From Terrabacter aerolatus (GTDB taxonomy: Bacteria; Actinomycetota; Actinomycetes; Actinomycetales; Dermatophilaceae), in NCBI RefSeq assembly GCF_007991735.1, contig NZ_BJYX01000002.1:266789-330788 (forward strand): DNA of 64,000 nt. The letters are read 5' to 3'. This document shows positions 8,362 through 16,326 of this stretch, piece after piece; position 1 is the stretch's first letter, and each line of letters opens with the position of its first letter. Below the pieces are notes generated by a model. It was not told the origin of the DNA, searched no databases, and saw only the letters and a list, made by a program, of their open reading frames with translations. Both the position numbers and the translations under genes were made by a program.

Positions 8362-10287
8362 ATGAGCGAGCCCACGAGCGACGGCGCTGTGACGGCATAC
8401 GAGAGCATCCACGACGCGAGCCTGCGCGACCCCGAGGCGTTCTGGCGCACGGCGGCCGAGGGCATCGACTGGGTGACGCCGCCGTCACGGATCCTCGACG
8501 ACTCGCGGGCACCGTTCTACCGGTGGTATCCCGACGCCGAGCTCAACGTGTGCTTCAACGCCGTCGACCGGCACGTCGCTGCCGGACGGGGCGAGCAGGC
8601 GGCCATCCACTACGACTCCCCGGTGACCGGGACCAAGAGCACGATGACGTATGCCGTGCTGCTCGAGCGGGTGCGCGCCGTGGCCGGAGGCCTGCGCGGC
8701 CTCGGTGTCGCCAGGGGCGACCGGGTCGTGATCTACATGCCGATGGTTCCCGAGGCCGTCATCGCCATGCTCGCCTGCGCCCGGATCGGGGCGATCCACT
8801 CCGTCGTGTTCGGGGGGTTCGCGCCGCAGGAGCTCGCGGCACGCATCGACGACGCCGCGCCCAAGGTCGTGCTGTCGGCGTCCTGCGGCGTCGAACCCAC
8901 CCGGATCGTGCCCTACAAGCCGTTCCTCGACGAGGCGATCCGGCGCTCGGAGCACCAGCCGGAGCACTGTGTCGTCCTCCAGCGAGAGCAGCTCGTCGCC
9001 GAGCTCGGGGAGCGCGACCTCGACTGGGGCGACTTCGAGTCCGGTGACGCGGCCCGCGAGGGGAGCGAGTGCGTCACCGTCGCGGCGACCGACCCGCTCT
9101 ACATCCTCTACACGTCCGGCACGACGGGGAAGCCGAAGGGCATCTACCGCGACAGCGGTGGCTACGCGGTGGCGCTGCGCTGGTCGATGGCCAACCTCTA
9201 CGACGTCGCACCGGGCGAGACGATGTTCACCGCGAGCGACGTCGGGTGGGTCGTGGGCCACTCCTACATCGTCTACGCGCCCCTGCTCACCGGCGCCACG
9301 ACCGTGCTCTACGAGGGCAAGCCGGTCGGCACCCCCGACGCCGGTGCCTTCTGGCGTGTCATCGCGGAGTACGGCGCCGTCTGCCTCTTCACCGCCCCGA
9401 CCGCCTTCCGGGCGATCAAGAAGGACGACTCGAGCGCGTCGAAGGTCGCCGAGCACGACCTGTCACGCTTCCGCGCGCTCTTCCTGGCGGGGGAGCGCCT
9501 CGACCCCGACACCTACGAGTGGGCCTCCGCCGCCCTGGGCAAGCCGGTCGTCGACAACTGGTGGCAGACCGAGACCGGATGGCCGATCGCCTGCAACCCC
9601 AAGGGGATCGGCCTGCTGCCGATCAAGGCCGGGTCGCCGACGGTGCCCGTTCCGGGCTACGACGTGCAGGTGCTCGACGGGGCGGGCACGCCGGTCGAGC
9701 CGGGTGTGGAGGGCGCGATCTGCATCAAGTTGCCGATGCCGCCCGGCACGCTGCCGACCCTGTGGGGCGACGACGACCGCTACGTCAGCTCCTACCTGTC
9801 GGCCTACCCCGGCTACTACCTGACCGGCGACGGCGGCTACCTCGACGAGGACGGGTACCTCTACGTCATGGGCCGCACCGACGACGTGCTCAACGTTGCC
9901 GGGCACCGCCTCTCGACCGGCTCGCTCGAGGCGGCCCTGGCCGGTCACGAGGCCGTCGCCGAGTGCGCGGTCATCGGCGTGCACGACGAGCTCAAGGGTC
10001 AGGTGCCGCGCGCCCTCGTCGTGCTGAAGTCCGGGGTCGACGCCGACGCCGACGGCGAGCGGATCAGGCGCGAGCTCGTGGCCCGGGTCCGCGCCGAGGT
10101 CGGCGCGGTCGCCGCCCTGCACCAGGTCGACATCGTCGCCGGGCTGCCCAAGACGCGCTCGGGCAAGATCCTGCGCAAGACGATGCGCGAGCTGGCCGAC
10201 GGCAAGACGCCGGCGGTCCCTGCCACGATCGAGGACGCGTCGGTGCTCGAGACCCTGACCCCGGTGCTGCGCGGGCCCTCCGCCTGA
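8362..10287 (+). CDS. prpE: Propionyl-CoA synthetase-like acyl-CoA synthetase
   Basis: Activates a short carboxylic acid to its CoA thioester via an acyl-AMP. The 641-residue enzyme has an acetyl-CoA synthetase N-terminal domain, the adenylation loop YTSGTTGKPKG (from Tyr250), the PrpE-like WWQTETGWPIACNP segment, the GRTDDVLNVAGHRLSTG hinge and the catalytic Lys602 in TRSGKILRKT. ETGWPI rather than ETG[GS] favours PrpE over Acs. Translation probably follows directly from the MFS gene upstream. A convergent hairpin follows. Confidence 0.83.
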   Translation: MSEPTSDGAVTAYESIHDASLRDPEAFWRTAAEGIDWVTPPSRILDDSRAPFYRWYPDAELNVCFNAVDRHVAAGRGEQAAIHYDSPVTGTKSTMTYAVLLERVRAVAGGLRGLGVARGDRVVIYMPMVPEAVIAMLACARIGAIHSVVFGGFAPQELAARIDDAAPKVVLSASCGVEPTRIVPYKPFLDEAIRRSEHQPEHCVVLQREQLVAELGERDLDWGDFESGDAAREGSECVTVAATDPLYILYTSGTTGKPKGIYRDSGGYAVALRWSMANLYDVAPGETMFTASDVGWVVGHSYIVYAPLLTGATTVLYEGKPVGTPDAGAFWRVIAEYGAVCLFTAPTAFRAIKKDDSSASKVAEHDLSRFRALFLAGERLDPDTYEWASAALGKPVVDNWWQTETGWPIACNPKGIGLLPIKAGSPTVPVPGYDVQVLDGAGTPVEPGVEGAICIKLPMPPGTLPTLWGDDDRYVSSYLSAYPGYYLTGDGGYLDEDGYLYVMGRTDDVLNVAGHRLSTGSLEAALAGHEAVAECAVIGVHDELKGQVPRALVVLKSGVDADADGERIRRELVARVRAEVGAVAALHQVDIVAGLPKTRSGKILRKTMRELADGKTPAVPATIEDASVLETLTPVLRGPSA

Positions 10288-10298
10288 CGCCCGCTCGA

Positions 10299-10334
10299 GG
10301 TGGTCCCGGCGCGGACCTGGCTGCCGCGACCACC
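10299..10334. terminator. Bidirectional hairpin between convergent genes
   Basis: GGTGGTC...GACCACC arms, continued after one mismatch by CGGC...GCCG, with a 12-base loop. It lies between the 3' ends of the prpE-like gene and the LOG-like gene. Confidence 0.5.
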
Positions 10335-10339
10335 CCGGG

Positions 10340-11452
10340 TCACGGGTGGGGCGCCAGCAGGGGGAGCACCTCCTCCACCGAGTCGACGAGGTGGATGACC
10401 TCCGACATGGGGCGTCCGGCGGCGAGGGCCTGCAGAGCGCTCCAGACGGGCACGGTCTCGGTCCAGTGGGCGCGGCCCACGAGCACGAGCGGCGGTAGCG
10501 GGGAGCCCTCCGGTGCGTAGTAGAGCGGCGTCACGGCCTGGAAGATCTCCTGCACCGTCCCGGCCGCGCCGTCGAGCACGACGATGCCGGCGTTCGACCG
10601 CGCGAGCAGGCCCTCCTCGCGGATCGCGTTGGAGAAGTACTTCGCGATGACGTCGCAGAAGACGTTCGGCGGCTCGTGGCCGTAGAACCACGTCGGGATG
10701 CCGAGGGAGCGCGCCGACGGGCCGAGCGTCTCCGAGGGCAACTGCGGCTCGTCGCCGACGACGACCTCGCGGGCCGCGAGCGCCGTGGTGGCCCAGGACG
10801 TGACGTCGGGTCGGAAGCCGGGCACGCCGGCGATGCGACCGAGCGCCTCCTGGACGGCCTCCGCGGACCGGCACAGCGCCCCGAGGTTGGCCGCCTCCAT
10901 CGCGCCCGGCCCGCCTCCGGTCGCGACGAGGTGACCCTCCTGCGCCAGCGCATGACCGAGCCCGGCTGCCCCCGCGTAGGCATGCGAGTCCCGTTGCAGC
11001 GCATGACCGCCCATGATGCCGACGACGGAGCGTCCCTGCACGAACTCGTCGAGCTCGTCGGTCACGGAGTCGTCGTGGATGGCCCTGACGAGCGTGCAGT
11101 AGGCGTCGGTGCGCAGCCGGGCGTCGACGAACCAGTCGTAGGCGAGGGCGTCCGGGGTGGCTGGGTAGCCGCGCTCGATGTCGGCGTAGAGGTCGCTGGG
11201 GAAGTACAGCCCACGCCAGGGGTCGACCGGCGCGTCGGCCACGCCGGGGAAGAGGATGGCGCCCCGCGTGAGCAGCAGCTCGGCCACCGCCACCGGGACG
11301 ACGCCTCCGAGCACGACGAGCCCGGTCAGGTCCCCGTGGGACGCGAGCCGGTCACCGTACGTCGTGAGGTCGAGGTCCTGCAGCCGCAGGCCGCGCAGGG
11401 ATCCGTCGGAGTCGAGGTGGTCGTCCAGCTCTTCCAGCGTCTCGATCTCCAT
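10340..11452 (-). CDS. LOG-like Rossmann-fold nucleotide-binding protein
   Basis: A 370-residue protein whose C-terminal two thirds look like the LOG/lysine-decarboxylase-like fold: GIMGGHALQRDS, a nucleotide loop VATGGGPGAMEAAN, and VLDGAAGTVQEIFQ in place of the family's PGGxGTxxE. The last motif lacks the first Gly-Gly, so the phosphoribohydrolase activity known for LOG (cytokinin-releasing) enzymes is doubtful. The N-terminal 120 residues are an extra domain. The ATG at 11452 is supported by a leaderless -10 arrangement. Divergent from the AEC permease. Confidence 0.68.
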   Translation of the reverse strand: MEIETLEELDDHLDSDGSLRGLRLQDLDLTTYGDRLASHGDLTGLVVLGGVVPVAVAELLLTRGAILFPGVADAPVDPWRGLYFPSDLYADIERGYPATPDALAYDWFVDARLRTDAYCTLVRAIHDDSVTDELDEFVQGRSVVGIMGGHALQRDSHAYAGAAGLGHALAQEGHLVATGGGPGAMEAANLGALCRSAEAVQEALGRIAGVPGFRPDVTSWATTALAAREVVVGDEPQLPSETLGPSARSLGIPTWFYGHEPPNVFCDVIAKYFSNAIREEGLLARSNAGIVVLDGAAGTVQEIFQAVTPLYYAPEGSPLPPLVLVGRAHWTETVPVWSALQALAAGRPMSEVIHLVDSVEEVLPLLAPHP

Positions 11453-11458
11453 GGCCCC

Positions 11459-11464
11459 ATCCTG
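11459..11464 (-). promoter_or_regulatory. -10-like hexamer, leaderless start of LOG-like gene
   Basis: On the minus strand CAGGAT, then 6 bases, then ATG at 11452. It forms a divergent pair with the hexamer at 11521-11526. Confidence 0.5.
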
Positions 11465-11520
11465 CCCTCCGCGACCCGCCGAGGAGCGGACCCGCGCGAC
11501 GCTCGGTGCTCCACCGCTGC

Positions 11521-11526
11521 AAGGAT
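11521..11526 (+). promoter_or_regulatory. -10-like hexamer (or ribosome site) of AEC gene
   Basis: AAGGAT, 7 bases, ATG at 11534. The same bases contain AAGGA, so this could be a ribosome site instead. Confidence 0.4.
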
Positions 11527-11533
11527 CAGCGGC

Positions 11534-12472
11534 ATGGTCGGGGTGCTCGAGGGTTTCACGACGATCGCGATCATCGTCGCGGTCGGGTGGCTGCTCGCCG
11601 ACCGTCGCGTCCTCGACGACTCGGCCCAGGTCAACCTCTCCCGCCTGGCGTTCCACGTCGCGTCCCCGGCGCTGCTGCTCACCGTCATGCAGCGCACGTC
11701 GCTCGCCGCGGTGCTGTCGGCCAACCTCGTGACCTCGCTCATCAGCTTCACCATCGTCGTCGGCGTCTACCTGGTTCTCGCCCGGTGGCGTTGGGCGGGA
11801 GGCGCGCTCGGGTCACGGCTCATCGGGAGCCTCTCGGCGGCATACGTCAACGCGGGCAACCTCGGCATCCCCATCGCCCTCTACGTCCTCGGAGACGTCG
11901 CCTGGGTGGCGCCCACCCTGCTCATGCAGCTGCTCATCATCACGCCGGTCTCCATGGCGCTCTTCGACAGCGACGCGCGCGGCGAGCGTCCGACGCTCGG
12001 CCGCAGCCTGCGCCGGATGTTCAGCAACCCCATCACCCTCGGCGCGGTCGCCGGCCTGCTCATCGCGGTCTTCGACATCCACCTGCCCCGCGTCGTCGCG
12101 GCGCCGATCGACCTGCTCGGTGCCATGGCCGTGCCGTCGATGCTCGTCGCGTTCGGCATCTCGCTGCGGCGCGGGCCGCGTCCGGCGACCGGTCGCGCGG
12201 CGGGACACGTCTGGACCATCGTCGTCCTCAAGACCCTGCTCATGCCGGCCATCGCGTTCGGCGTCGGGATCGCCCTCGGGCTGCGCGGCGAGGCGCTCTT
12301 CGCCGTCGTCGTGACGGCCGCCCTCCCGACGGCGCAGAACATCTTCACGTATGCCGTCCGCTACCGCCGCGAGGTCAACCTCGCCCGAGACGTCATCTTC
12401 GTCAGCACCTTCGTCTCGGTGCCCGTGATCCTCGCGATCGCCGCCCTCTTCCACGGCTTCGCGGGAGTCTGA
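11534..12472 (+). CDS. AEC-family (auxin efflux carrier-like) permease
   Basis: A 312-residue membrane protein with about ten hydrophobic helices in two halves. AYVNAGNLGIPIALYVLGD is the AEC N-terminal signature, and ALPTAQNIFTYAVRY is the matching conserved segment near the C-terminus. Bacterial members export or import small carboxylates; the substrate is not evident. Divergently transcribed from the LOG-like gene with only 81 bases between starts, so a shared control region is likely. Confidence 0.85.
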   Translation: MVGVLEGFTTIAIIVAVGWLLADRRVLDDSAQVNLSRLAFHVASPALLLTVMQRTSLAAVLSANLVTSLISFTIVVGVYLVLARWRWAGGALGSRLIGSLSAAYVNAGNLGIPIALYVLGDVAWVAPTLLMQLLIITPVSMALFDSDARGERPTLGRSLRRMFSNPITLGAVAGLLIAVFDIHLPRVVAAPIDLLGAMAVPSMLVAFGISLRRGPRPATGRAAGHVWTIVVLKTLLMPAIAFGVGIALGLRGEALFAVVVTAALPTAQNIFTYAVRYRREVNLARDVIFVSTFVSVPVILAIAALFHGFAGV

Positions 12473-12516
12473 GGATCCTCGTCAGCCGATCCCATCTGCG
12501 AGGCCGCGCAGCGGCG

Positions 12517-12522
12517 TAGCCT
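12517..12522 (+). promoter_or_regulatory. -10 hexamer, leaderless start of secreted protein gene
   Basis: TAGCCT, 7 bases, ATG at 12530. No ribosome site is present. Confidence 0.55.
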
Positions 12523-12529
12523 CCGGTTC

Positions 12530-13264
12530 ATGGGGAGTCGCAGGGGTGTGGTCCGGTCGGTGTCGGTCGCGCTGGCGAGCGCGGTGGTGGCGATGACGGG
12601 AGCAGGGGCCGTCGCCGCCGAGCGGACGGTAACCGCTGCGGGACCGTGCACCTACGCGCACCTGTCGGTGCAGCCGAAGGTCGTGCTCTCCGTCCCGTAC
12701 CGGACCCTGGCGGCGACGGTGACGACGGACTGCCAGGACTTCGAGTACTTCACCAACACGTGGGACTCGTGGGTCGGAGTCGCCGGCGGCGCCGTCCAGG
12801 GCACCGTCATCTTCACGACGTCCGCCAGCACCGTGACCCGGGGGATCGATGAGTACCCTCAGGTGCCGGACACCGCGCGGCTCGGTGTCTGGACGTGGAC
12901 GCCTCAGCGCACGCTGCCGCCCCTGGCACTCGCCGACCTCAACACGGTCCGGATGGACGTGCGGCTCGGGTCCGCCAGCTACGTCGCAGCCCGGCGCTCG
13001 GGCGCGACGGTGACCGTCAGCACCCGCTCCTACCGCTACTGGACCTCGACGCACGCCTTCGGCCCGTGGGGCCGTGCCACGGGCGTCATCGAGTGGCGCA
13101 CGACCGGGACGACCGCCTGGCACGGCCTGAAGAACGTCTATGCCGACGACCTCGGGCGCTACTCCTACCGCTACACCGTCTCCGCCGTGCGGGAGTACCG
13201 CGTCCGGATGTTCGACCAGTCCTACGTCTGGGGCTTCCCCAGCGCGGCCCCGGCGCGCGCCTGA
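12530..13264 (+). CDS. Secreted protein of unknown function
   Basis: I do not recognise this 244-residue protein. The N-terminus is a clear Sec signal peptide: MGSRRGVVRS, a hydrophobic AVVAMTGAGAVAA core and likely cleavage before AERTV. The mature part has two Cys (in GPCTYAHL and TTDCQDF) that could form a disulfide. It is rich in Thr, Ser, Val and aromatic residues in an alternating pattern suggesting beta sandwich folds (for example TVSTRSYRYWTSTHAFGPWG and a C-terminal YSYRYTVSAVREYRVRMF). It has its own leaderless-type promoter and no obvious operon partner. Confidence 0.7.
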   Translation: MGSRRGVVRSVSVALASAVVAMTGAGAVAAERTVTAAGPCTYAHLSVQPKVVLSVPYRTLAATVTTDCQDFEYFTNTWDSWVGVAGGAVQGTVIFTTSASTVTRGIDEYPQVPDTARLGVWTWTPQRTLPPLALADLNTVRMDVRLGSASYVAARRSGATVTVSTRSYRYWTSTHAFGPWGRATGVIEWRTTGTTAWHGLKNVYADDLGRYSYRYTVSAVREYRVRMFDQSYVWGFPSAAPARA

Positions 13265-13369
13265 CGCGCAGGGACCCCACACGCGGGAGCGGCGTCCGAT
13301 TCCGCAGGCCCGAACAGCCCGGGCACCGCTGGAACCGAACGCCGCTCCGGGCGTCGGGCTGCGGATCGG

Positions 13370-14071
13370 TCAGAAGCCGAAGTCCCCGCCGCCGAAGTCG
13401 CCCCCGAAGTCGCCTCCACCGGCGAAGTCCCCTCCGCCACCGAAGTCCCCGAAGTCGGACCCACCGGCGTCTCCGCCGGCGTCTCCACCGGCGTCTCTAC
13501 CGGCGTCTCCACCGGCATCTCCACCGTCACCGGCGTCGGCCGTCGCGCCACCGGCCTCCTGCGCCTCGGGGGAGGAGTCGTACCCGCCGAGCATCATGTC
13601 GGCGAGGGCGGACCCGACGACGACGCCGGCGATGGTGCCGAGCATCGAGCCCGCGATCATCCCGCCCATGCCCATCCCGCCGGGCCGTCCGCCGCCGAAC
13701 GCACCCTGGAGGTAGCCGGGGCGCCCCATCTCGGCACGGGTCGCGCTGCGGGCGAGGTCGGCGGGCTGGTCGCTGCGCGGCCGCTCGCCCTCGGGCAGGT
13801 CCTCGTTGAGGCGCTGGAGCACCATCTGGCGCTGCTCGGGCGACAGCGTGGCGAACGCCTCGGTGTGCACCCGCTCGATGTCCTCGGGAGGTGCGGTGCG
13901 CAGGAGGTACCGGTAGCGGGCGATGGCGCGCTCGTCCTCGCTGGAGGCGCCACCGTGGGGCGCGGGCACGGCATACGGCTGCCCGCTCGGGGGCTGTGGG
14001 GGCTGCTGCTGTGAGGGCTGGGTCTGCTGCTGGAGCGGTTCGCGTCCGAGCAGCTTGTCGAGGAATCCCAT
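13370..14071 (-). CDS. Small membrane-associated protein with Gly/Asp-rich repeat tail
   Basis: A 233-residue protein, function unknown. It starts MGFLDKLLGR, followed by a Gln/Pro-rich linker, an alpha-helical region of about 60 residues (RYRYLLRTAPPEDIERVHTE, then SPEQRQMVLQRL), a Gly/Met-rich hydrophobic hairpin (GMGMGGMIAGSMLGTIAG) and a tail of GGDAG repeats followed by GDFGG-type repeats ending GGDFGF. The tail DNA is a degenerate tandem repeat. Similar architecture occurs in actinobacterial proteins sometimes mis-named cation ATPase; nothing here supports ATPase activity. Confidence 0.72.
   Translation of the reverse strand: MGFLDKLLGREPLQQQTQPSQQQPPQPPSGQPYAVPAPHGGASSEDERAIARYRYLLRTAPPEDIERVHTEAFATLSPEQRQMVLQRLNEDLPEGERPRSDQPADLARSATRAEMGRPGYLQGAFGGGRPGGMGMGGMIAGSMLGTIAGVVVGSALADMMLGGYDSSPEAQEAGGATADAGDGGDAGGDAGRDAGGDAGGDAGGSDFGDFGGGGDFAGGGDFGGDFGGGDFGF
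13378..13540 (-). repeat. Tandem short repeats encoding Gly-Asp-rich tail
   Basis: Two adjacent repeat arrays. One has units like CCGAAGTCSCC (encoding GDFGG), the other GGCGTCTCCACC (encoding GGDAG). They are the coding sequence of the protein's C-terminus and a likely site of length variation. Confidence 0.7.
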
Positions 14072-14182
14072 GTCGTCTCCTGGTGTCGGCGGTGCGTCGG
14101 CGTCGCACTCGTCGGGTACCTACCCCAACGAACGGCGGGTGGGAGCGTTCCGGCGGCGCACGGCCTGAACCCGCCGGGAACG

Positions 14183-14214
14183 CACGAAGCCACCCGCGAA
14201 CGGGTGGCTTCGTG
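14183..14214 (-). terminator. Strong hairpin downstream of the aminotransferase gene
   Basis: Perfect 14-bp stem CACGAAGCCACCCG / CGGGTGGCTTCGTG with tetraloop CGAA, about 50 bases past the aminotransferase stop. This is the best intrinsic-terminator-like hairpin in the window, although without a long T-run. Confidence 0.8.
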
Positions 14215-14264
14215 CCCGGCGACACCCCCCAACGGCATACGCACGGCGACGGGGACCTGCTGGT

Positions 14265-15704
14265 TCAGAGGTGGTTCTCGGCCTCCGTCAGCACCGAGCG
14301 CAGGCGCGACTCGATGTCGTCGAACTGCTCCGGACCCATGATGAGCGGCGGCGCGAGCTGGATGACGGGGTCGCCGCGGTCGTCGGCGCGGCAGTAGAGG
14401 CCGGCGTCGAAGAGGGCCTTGGAGAGGAAGCCGCGCAGCAGACGCTCGGACTCGGCGTCGTTGAAGGTCTCGCGGGTGGCTTTGTCCTTGACGAGCTCGA
14501 TGCCGTAGAAGTAGCCCGCGCCTCGGACGTCACCCACGAGCGGCAGGTCGAGCAGCTTGTCGAGCGTCGCCTTGAAGATCGGGGCGTTCTGCTTGACCCG
14601 GTCGTTGAGGCCCTCGCGCTCGAAGATGTCGAGGTTGGCCATCGCCACCGCGGCGGAGACGGGGTGGCCACCGAAGGTGTAGCCGTGCGGGAAGTATGTC
14701 GTGCCCGACTTGAACGGCTCGAAGAGCCGGTCGCTCGCGATCATGGCGCCGATGGGGGAGTAGCCGCTCGTCATGCCCTTGGCGCAGGTGATGATGTCGG
14801 GCACGTAGCCGAAGTCGTCGCACGCGAACATCGAGCCGATGCGGCCGAACGAGCAGATGACCTCGTCGGACACGAGCAGCACGTCGTACTCGTCGCAGAT
14901 CTCGCGGACCCGCTCGAAGTAGCCGGCCGGCGGCGGGAAGCAGCCACCGGAGTTCTGCACCGGCTCGAGGAAGACGGCGGCCACGGTGTCGGGACCCTCG
15001 AACTCGATGGCCTCGGCGATGCGGTCGGCGGCCCAGCGGCCGAAGGCCTTCTCGTCGCCCTGGAGGTGCTCGGGAGCGCGGTAGAGGTTCGTGTTCGGGA
15101 CCTTGTGCGCGCCGGGCACGAGCGGCTCGAACATCTCCTTGGCCGCCGGGATGCCGGTGATCGACAGGGCGCCCTGGGGCGTGCCGTGGTAGGCGACGGC
15201 GCGCGAGATGACCTTGTGCTTCGTCGGCTTGCCGGTCAGCTTGAAGTACTGCTTGGCCAGCTTCCACGCGGTCTCGACGGCCTCGCCGCCACCGGTGGTG
15301 AAGAAGACGCGGTTGAGGTCGCCGGGGGCGTGGCTCGCGAGCCGCTCGGCGAGCTCGATCGCCTTGGGGTGCGCGTAGCTCCACAGCGGGAAGAAGGCGA
15401 GCTCCTTGGCCTGCTTGGCGGCTGCCTCGGCGAGCTCCTCGCGGCCGTGGCCCACCTGGACGACGAAGAGGCCGGCGAGCCCGTCGATGTACTCGTTGCC
15501 GCGGTCGTCCCAGATCTTCCAGCCCTGGCCCTTGGTGATGATGGGGACCGTGTGGCCGAGGCCGCCGTCGCTGCGGTCCTCGAAGACCGAGTGGCGGGTG
15601 AAGTGCATCCACAGGTGGTCGCGGGCCGCCTCCGAGTGGAGCGTGCCGGCCGGCGTGCGGTGGTCCGAGGTGGGTTCCCAGACCTCGTTCGGGTTGATGC
15701 TCAT
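14265..15704 (-). CDS. Class III aminotransferase, probable putrescine/diamine aminotransferase
   Basis: PLP-dependent transfer of an amino group from an omega-amine, probably putrescine to pyruvate, giving 4-aminobutyraldehyde. The 479-residue protein has FFTTGGGEAVETAWKLAKQY, YHGTPQGALSITG, LVSDEVICSFGRIG with the PLP-binding Asp, and the PLP Lys309 in CAKGMTSGYSPIGAM. Its ATG overlaps the stop of the Lrp-type regulator as ATGA, so both are co-translated. The neighbouring aldehyde dehydrogenase and polyamine transporter support the diamine role; beta-alanine or another omega-amine remains possible. Confidence 0.85.
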   Translation of the reverse strand: MSINPNEVWEPTSDHRTPAGTLHSEAARDHLWMHFTRHSVFEDRSDGGLGHTVPIITKGQGWKIWDDRGNEYIDGLAGLFVVQVGHGREELAEAAAKQAKELAFFPLWSYAHPKAIELAERLASHAPGDLNRVFFTTGGGEAVETAWKLAKQYFKLTGKPTKHKVISRAVAYHGTPQGALSITGIPAAKEMFEPLVPGAHKVPNTNLYRAPEHLQGDEKAFGRWAADRIAEAIEFEGPDTVAAVFLEPVQNSGGCFPPPAGYFERVREICDEYDVLLVSDEVICSFGRIGSMFACDDFGYVPDIITCAKGMTSGYSPIGAMIASDRLFEPFKSGTTYFPHGYTFGGHPVSAAVAMANLDIFEREGLNDRVKQNAPIFKATLDKLLDLPLVGDVRGAGYFYGIELVKDKATRETFNDAESERLLRGFLSKALFDAGLYCRADDRGDPVIQLAPPLIMGPEQFDDIESRLRSVLTEAENHL

Positions 15705-16213
15705 CGTGTACCCCAGTTGTAGAGCTGTTTGTTGAGTTTCAGGTAGACGAACGTCTCGGTGGCCGTCACACCCGGAAGGCGCCGGATGCGGCCCGTGAGC
15801 AGCTCGAGCAGGTGGTCGTCGTCCTCGCAGACGACCTCGGCGAGCACGTCGAAGCTGCCAGCCGTGGTGACGACGTAGCCGACCTCGTCGATGCCCGACA
15901 ACGCGTCGGTCACCGGCGTGATGTCGCCGGACACGCGCAGGCCGACCATCGCCTGGCGCTGGAACCCGACCTGCAACGGGTCCGTCACGGCGACGATCTG
16001 CATGACGTCGGCGTCGAGCAGGCGCTGCACGCGCTGGCGCACCGCCGCCTCGGAGAGGCCGACCTCCTGGGCGATGGACGCGTAGGACTTGCGCCCGTCG
16101 TGCTGGAGAAGCTCGATGATCGTCTTGCTCACGTCGTCGAGGTTGACCGAGGGTTTCTTGGCACCGTTGCCCCCGGAGCCGGCCGCGTTGGCCACGCCAC
16201 GGATGGTCGTCAT
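15701..16213 (-). CDS. Lrp/AsnC-family transcriptional regulator
   Basis: A 170-residue regulator with an N-terminal winged helix (LDDVSKTIIELLQHDGRKSY, then ASIAQEVGLSEAAVRQRVQRL) and a C-terminal RAM ligand-binding domain (AGSFDVLAEVVCEDDDHLLE). A basic, Gly-rich tail of about 20 residues precedes the DNA-binding domain. It is co-translated with the aminotransferase and divergent from the aldehyde dehydrogenase, so it is the likely regulator of the putrescine genes. The ATG at 16213 is supported by CAAGAT placed 6 bases upstream; the longer frame has only a TTG. Confidence 0.88.
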   Translation of the reverse strand: MTTIRGVANAAGSGGNGAKKPSVNLDDVSKTIIELLQHDGRKSYASIAQEVGLSEAAVRQRVQRLLDADVMQIVAVTDPLQVGFQRQAMVGLRVSGDITPVTDALSGIDEVGYVVTTAGSFDVLAEVVCEDDDHLLELLTGRIRRLPGVTATETFVYLKLNKQLYNWGTR

Positions 16214-16219
16214 GCGCCG

Positions 16220-16249
16220 ATCTTGACGTGTGGAACACGCTGTTGGCAA
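16220..16249 (-). promoter_or_regulatory. Promoter of the Lrp-type regulator (leaderless)
   Basis: On the minus strand TTGCCA, an 18-base spacer, CAAGAT, 6 bases, ATG. Both core elements are visible, which is rare in this window. Confidence 0.6.
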
Positions 16250-16252
16250 GTC

Positions 16253-16306
16253 CCTTCGCAACTGATTCCGAAGTTTCTTGTCGCTAACTCTTCCTGATTG
16301 CGAAGG
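16253..16306. promoter_or_regulatory. Inverted repeat in divergent control region, candidate Lrp operator
   Basis: Exact 9-base arms CCTTCGCAA (16253-16261) and TTGCGAAGG (16298-16306), centres 45 bases apart, in a locally AT-rich stretch. One arm sits just upstream of the regulator's -35 element. The other lies between the -35 and -10 positions of the aldehyde dehydrogenase promoter. Confidence 0.6.
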
Positions 16307-16314
16307 TCTGCGTC

Positions 16315-16320
16315 TAGCAT
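16315..16320 (+). promoter_or_regulatory. -10 hexamer, leaderless start of aldehyde dehydrogenase gene
   Basis: TAGCAT, 6 bases, ATG at 16327. No ribosome site is present. Confidence 0.6.
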
Positions 16321-16326
16321 TCCCGC

